The notes beneath the pieces are model-generated. The model was not told the DNA's origin. It did not search any database and saw nothing but the letters and a program-made list of their open reading frames with translations. The translations under genes were made by a program, and so were the position numbers. Shown piece after piece: positions 54,677-56,794 of a stretch of DNA of 56,794 nucleotides. The stretch is taken from positions 4,757 through 61,550 of the forward strand of contig NZ_CAJTMT010000019.1 in NCBI RefSeq assembly GCF_910577345.1, written 5' to 3'. Each line of letters starts with the position of its first letter. Position 1 is the stretch's first letter. Source of the DNA: an uncultured Duncaniella sp. (lineage in GTDB: Bacteria > Bacteroidota > Bacteroidia > Bacteroidales > Muribaculaceae).

Positions 54677-54745
54677 AAAACGAAACGGAGGATCGAAACA
54701 AAACGAAACGGTCCATGCCAAGCCTTGTTCGATAAAACGAAACGG
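54677..54745. repeat. Three AAAACGAAACGG direct repeats at the element boundary
   Basis: The 12-bp word occurs exactly at 54677-54688, 54700-54711 and 54734-54745. Short direct repeats next to the integrase at an element end are typical arm-type binding sites for a tyrosine recombinase, or part of attL/attR. The first copy coincides with the break in the host gene. Confidence 0.65.
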
Positions 54746-54775
54746 CCTCTGATTCACGTTTTCAGTCCATTTAAT

Positions 54776-54810
54776 AGAACGGTCTTCAAATTATTTTCGA
54801 AGGCCGTTCT
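54776..54810 (-). terminator. Hairpin after the integrase gene
   Basis: AGAACGGTCTTC (54776-54787) pairs with GAAGGCCGTTCT (54799-54810), with one G-U type mismatch and an 11-nt loop. It lies 27 bp past the integrase stop. No strong T-run follows on the minus strand, so termination strength is uncertain. Confidence 0.5.
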
Positions 54811-54836
54811 ATCATTATTGGTCCGATTAGTCCGAT

Positions 54837-55745
54837 TTACTCTTCAGATCCATAGTCGCCAAACACATACTTTATCACCTTGCGGTTGGCTTTGTGGACT
54901 ATGCGGTTGTCGCGGTCGAGGTAGATTTCCGTTACCTTGCTTCCATGTGAATGGCCGAGTGCTTGGCTTATCACATCTTTGCTGATGCCGCAACGGTTAT
55001 AGGCTATGCTCGCCCATGTGTGCCGCGCCCAGTAGGATGTTATCGGGGGCATTCCCGGTATCTTGGCCGCAATATTCTGTAGGTTGGCATTAAGACGTGC
55101 GGTGTATTGGCGGTAATCGTTGATGCGGTCGAGGGGATAAAGCAACTGCCCTTTGCCACGCAACCGGCGGATGATCGCCAATGCCTCCGGCTCAACCTTT
55201 ACCTCAAGCAACGCTCCTGTCTTGCTACGACGATAGCGGATGTAGCTGCCCTCCATTGCTTTTATGTGACAAAAATCAACGAGATTGATGCCCCGAAGCA
55301 TAAAGATTAGCAGGAAGGCATCGCGGTATTTGGCTTGCCATTCGGGCAAGTCTATTGCCGCTAATTTGCGCAACTGTGTTATGGTTAGCGACCGCTTGCG
55401 AGTTGCCTCCGGACGGATCTTGAAGCGCCTGAAAGGGTTGCGTGTCACCAATTCATCGTCGAGGGCTACATAGTAGACCGTGCGCACATTGCGCAGATGC
55501 ACATTGCGTGAGTTGCGGCTCGGCATAGTCTGAGCCATCCACGCCTCGAAGGCGTTTAGCCACTCAACGGTCACACCATCAATAGGGAATCGTTCGAAGT
55601 CGGCTTGAAACCGCTCCACTTTCCTTAACGTTTGCTGATAGAGTTCTTTTGTACGCCCTTTTTTGCTCTCCACCACACTACGGAACAGGGGAGCGAGCAT
55701 AGGCAGTTGTTCGGATTTTCCGAACAGATTCTTTAAAATTGCCAT
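54837..55745 (-). CDS. Tyrosine recombinase (phage-type integrase)
   Basis: The ATG at 55745 (MAILKNLFGK) is chosen because the longer form from 55826 would begin upstream of the terminator hairpin at 55781-55811. This gives 302 residues. There is a SAM-like N-terminal DNA-binding region (about 15-115) and a catalytic domain with Arg151 (MLRGIN), Lys175 (RRSKTG), Arg241 (SYWARHTW), His265 (LGHSHG) and Tyr275 (EIYL). The SY-x-ARH form, with Ser in place of the usual first His, is normal for Bacteroidota integrases. It probably integrates and excises the element whose end lies at 54675. Confidence 0.93.
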   Translation of the reverse strand: MAILKNLFGKSEQLPMLAPLFRSVVESKKGRTKELYQQTLRKVERFQADFERFPIDGVTVEWLNAFEAWMAQTMPSRNSRNVHLRNVRTVYYVALDDELVTRNPFRRFKIRPEATRKRSLTITQLRKLAAIDLPEWQAKYRDAFLLIFMLRGINLVDFCHIKAMEGSYIRYRRSKTGALLEVKVEPEALAIIRRLRGKGQLLYPLDRINDYRQYTARLNANLQNIAAKIPGMPPITSYWARHTWASIAYNRCGISKDVISQALGHSHGSKVTEIYLDRDNRIVHKANRKVIKYVFGDYGSEE

Positions 55746-55780
55746 ATTGATTATTTTTAGATGTCTTTGCAATATAGCAA

Positions 55781-55811
55781 AACGCCCTTCGCATTGAGTG
55801 CGAAAGGCGTT
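55781..55811 (-). terminator. Terminator between the PLA2-like gene and the integrase
   Basis: AACGCCCTTCGCA (55781-55793) pairs with TGCGAAAGGCGTT (55799-55811) with one mismatch and a 5-nt loop. On the minus strand the stem runs into TTTT. It lies just past the stop codon at 55819 and separates the phage-gene transcript from the integrase. Confidence 0.7.
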
Positions 55812-55818
55812 CAATTTA

Positions 55819-56100
55819 TCAGACATGCCGGAAATAAGTCCGGCCGAAGATCCTTACCGAGGCGTAGTAGAGCAACGCAATCGTAGTCAACCATGTTGCC
55901 TTGTATGGTGAGAACTGCAAGCCGGTGGCTATCTTCATACAATTGCGGAATAGACGGCGGTCAGCCGTTTTCCTTGCGACCTTGTCGCCTCCACGGTCAT
56001 AATCATCATCGTGGATGCAACATGCTGGGTAGAACAACCTCGCGTATGGTGGCTTTACATATCTCAGCAGTCCTCGCTCACATCCGCAGCCCCGGCTCAT
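55819..56100 (-). CDS. Small protein with a phospholipase A2-like CCxxHD motif
   Basis: 93 residues. The core is C27-C28-I-H30-D31-D-D-Y34-D-R-G37-G38, followed by A46-D47 and C54. This is the pattern of secreted phospholipase A2 and related small prokaryotic/phage proteins (catalytic His-Asp on one helix, Gly and Asp/Cys positions following). The Ca2+-binding loop normally found before the CC is not obvious, and one hydrophobic segment follows (about 70-82). It may be a membrane-acting phage enzyme, perhaps helping lysis or entry, or only share the fold. It overlaps the upstream gene by 4 bp (ATGA), so it is translated with it. Confidence 0.5.
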   Translation of the reverse strand: MSRGCGCERGLLRYVKPPYARLFYPACCIHDDDYDRGGDKVARKTADRRLFRNCMKIATGLQFSPYKATWLTTIALLYYASVRIFGRTYFRHV

Positions 56101-56702
56101 GACTGAGTACTTACTGTGAGTTTTTCGGGATAGCCTGCCGTGTGGTCATAAGCCTCGATTGCCTCGCGGGTGTCAAGGGCCTCCACGGCGGCTTTGTGGG
56201 CTGAGGTGACGTCAAAGCAGTCGGCCGCATAAAGTTCAACCATGGCAAGCAATGCCGAGGCAAGCGTCACGGGCAGAGTGAAGGAATGAGTGCCAAGCCA
56301 TAGAGTCGTGGTATTACGCCCTGCTGCCTCTTCCACGGGCAGACGAGAACGCAACTTGCTTCTCAGCTCGAAGTCGAGCCACACTGCCATGCCGTCGAGA
56401 TTGAACGAGTTGACTGCGGGGCTGGAGTCGTATGCTTCAATTTCCCTCAGTTTCACCTCACGCATTAGGTTGACGATATGCGTCTCGACAAGCGCGCGAT
56501 CAAGGGTCTGCATGATTTGCGCCGTGTACTGGTCGGTCATCACTATTCCCTTATCAACGTACTGGCCTTCAAGCAGAGTGGTAAGCCCATCAATCGTTGG
56601 TTGCACATCTGGCGGCAAAGTGGTTTGTTGTCCATTGCTGGCGATGATGGCATAGACTTTCATACCTCCATAACTATTTGATTGTTTTGCTGTTGTTTTC
56701 AT
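56097..56702 (-). CDS. Phage-type protein, DUF4376-like
   Basis: 201 residues with no signal. The C-terminal two thirds match the pattern of DUF4376 proteins from Bacteroidota prophages: IEAYDSSPAVNSFNLDGMAVW, then LRSRLPVEEAAGRNTTTLWL, then ELYAADCFDVTSAHKAAVEA. The match is from memory of the family. Such proteins lie near tail or lysis genes in phages and have no proven function. It overlaps the next gene by 4 bp. Confidence 0.65.
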   Translation of the reverse strand: MKTTAKQSNSYGGMKVYAIIASNGQQTTLPPDVQPTIDGLTTLLEGQYVDKGIVMTDQYTAQIMQTLDRALVETHIVNLMREVKLREIEAYDSSPAVNSFNLDGMAVWLDFELRSKLRSRLPVEEAAGRNTTTLWLGTHSFTLPVTLASALLAMVELYAADCFDVTSAHKAAVEALDTREAIEAYDHTAGYPEKLTVSTQS

Positions 56703-56731
56703 TTTTTTAATAGAGTGTTAATAATGTTTTT

Positions 56732-56794
56732 TCAAATATTACCGGAGAGAATGGTGGACGATGCTACAAGGTCAGTTTGGCAGATCGAGCTGTT
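56732..56794 (-). CDS. C-terminal end of a further phage-element gene (partial)
   Basis: On the minus strand a frame is open from the window edge to a TGA at 56734-56732, encoding 20 residues that end TDLVASSTILSGNI. Its strand and spacing (29 bp before the next start) fit the dense gene order of the element. It is too short to identify. Confidence 0.35.
   Translation of the reverse strand, partial: NSSICQTDLVASSTILSGNI

Larger units (their letters stand above)
54675..56794. mobile_element. End of a prophage-like integrated element, continuing past the window
   Basis: Starts at the point where the secreted-protein gene is broken. It holds three 12-bp repeats (54677-54745), a tyrosine recombinase, a phospholipase-A2-motif protein, a DUF4376-like protein and the end of one more gene, all on the minus strand and tightly packed. 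DUF4376-type proteins and small genes of this kind are common in Bacteroidota prophages. The other end, structural genes and att site lie outside the window, so prophage rather than a conjugative or other element is a probable but not certain call. Confidence 0.7.

Noticed and set aside
54725..54836. tRNA gene as the integration site
   Set aside because: The only structure here is a simple hairpin with no cloverleaf or T-loop motif; I found no tRNA in the window.

Overview
The window reads as a chromosomal segment of a Bacteroidota bacterium, most likely a gut Bacteroidales (Muribaculaceae/Bacteroides-like; the family is a guess). The evidence is two SusC/SusD pairs, a one-piece hybrid two-component regulator, many lipoproteins whose lipobox cysteine is followed by acidic residues, a Bacteroidota-type tyrosine recombinase, and promoters of the TTTG-N19-21-TAnnTTTG type (for example 20033-20063 and, on the minus strand, 40446-40414).

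Layout. 1-500: a 45-bp tandem array runs off the left edge into one copy of a dispersed repeat. 606-4319: two tandem membrane-spanning TPR/HTH regulators with nearly identical ends and divergent middles. They are followed by two small secreted proteins (4543-5978) and a repeat-filled gap. 6542-13364: plus-strand genes for a MATE exporter, a YidE/AspT-like transporter, Prs and an S9 peptidase lipoprotein. 13661-16965: a minus-strand housekeeping run (lgt, pheS, nth, TRIC channel). 17249-19863: an unrecognised gene and a ClC channel, converging on a ~500-bp near-palindromic element.

20166-28465 is a five-gene SusC-SusD-DUF4843-PKD-TlpA operon with no carbohydrate-active enzyme. 28666-52954 is a polysaccharide utilisation locus. 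Its minus-strand arm holds SusC, SusD, two surface-binding lipoproteins and a BACON-GH5 endoglucanase. Its plus-strand arm holds the hybrid regulator, a PA14-containing GH31 (probable alpha-xylosidase), a GH2 (probable beta-galactosidase) and a GH3 (beta-glucosidase). This gene set fits xyloglucan: GH5 cuts the backbone at the surface, SusCD and the binding proteins import oligosaccharides, GH31/GH2/GH3 strip xylose, galactose and glucose, and the regulator senses the products.

53175-54674 is a small operon of secreted proteins of unknown function. Its first gene has lost its 5' end exactly where a prophage-like element starts. That element (about 54675 to the window end) carries three AAAACGAAACGG repeats, an integrase, a small protein with a phospholipase A2-like motif and a DUF4376-like phage protein, and continues beyond the window.

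The most noteworthy signals are the mosaic regulator pair, a set of palindromic intergenic repeats, the non-glycan SusCD/TlpA operon, and the gene truncated at the prophage junction. I see no complete new defence system, no CRISPR array, and no rRNA or tRNA gene.
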